A DNA stretch of 11,175 nucleotides, from contig JAEZDN010000118.1 in NCBI GenBank assembly GCA_023433275.1, positions 1 through 11,175 of the forward strand, in the 5' to 3' direction. The position numbers were made by a program, and so were the translations under genes. The DNA comes from Verrucomicrobiota bacterium (GTDB lineage: Bacteria; Verrucomicrobiota; Verrucomicrobiia; Opitutales; Opitutaceae). The number at the start of each line of letters is the position of its first letter. Within the stretch, counting starts at the first letter, position 1. Positions 11,150 through 11,175 of the stretch are shown here, piece by piece. The notes below the pieces were generated by a model, which was given only the letters and a program-made list of their open reading frames with translations, did no database searches and had not been told where the DNA came from.

Positions 11150-11175
11150 GTGGGCGGGGTGCCCTCACCCCGCTT
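11150..11175. repeat. Third copy of the GCGGGGTG hairpin, cut by the window end
   Basis: Bases 11150-11174 are identical to the reverse complement of 2178-2202, and differ from the left arm (2127-2150) at one base. The copy contains the full GCGGGGTG / CACCCCGC stem (11154-11161, 11166-11173) with loop CCCT. It begins in the orientation of a left arm, so a matching right arm may lie just beyond the window. Confidence 0.88.

Overview
The window is GC-rich bacterial DNA, tightly packed with genes. Its gene families, weak Shine-Dalgarno signals and profuse small palindromic repeats point to a Verrucomicrobiota genome, probably Opitutaceae (inference; no rRNA or marker gene is present to confirm it). 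Ten protein-coding genes are supported, and there are no tRNA, rRNA, CRISPR or transposase genes.

Bases 22-7958 are one plus-strand operon of the MoxR/Bat (Bacteroides aerotolerance) type. It encodes a MoxR-family AAA+ ATPase, a DUF58 protein, a membrane VWA protein (BatA), a second VWA protein fused to a Gln/Lys/Asp-rich BatC-like tail (BatB-BatC), and a BatD protein fused to a BatE-like TPR-SH3 module (BatD-BatE). Together they would form an inner-membrane assembly: a cytoplasmic ATPase, MIDAS-bearing VWA domains, and large periplasmic BatD and BatE domains. MoxR-VWA pairs usually act as chaperone or maturation machines for an unknown envelope target.

Bases 8166-8744 (minus strand) encode a LOG-family nucleoside-monophosphate phosphoribohydrolase. 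It converges on the Bat operon and diverges from a glutamyl-Q tRNA(Asp) synthetase (8846-9754). Next come a MIF/phenylpyruvate-tautomerase family protein (9881-10225), an FmdB-like small protein that has lost its zinc-ribbon cysteines (10374-10631), and a DUF5069 protein (10640-11092).

The most striking content is a dense set of small repeats that fall into two architectures. The first is inverted pairs of degenerate 7-8 nt tandem arrays. Each locus uses its own heptad (GCTTNNN, GGNNTTT, TTCAGC or CGTTCTC types), but the paired-arm layout recurs. The second is compact hairpins with 5-8 bp GC-rich stems and 3-8 nt loops, often preceded by GTAGG. Both occur between genes and also in frame inside genes. 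They sit exactly at the BatB/BatC and BatD/BatE fusion junctions, in the BatD signal peptide, in the BatA tail and in the zinc-site loop of GluQ-RS. They also supply the stop codons of the DUF58 and gluQ genes and the GTG start of gluQ. This translated repeat mosaic is the feature most worth following up.
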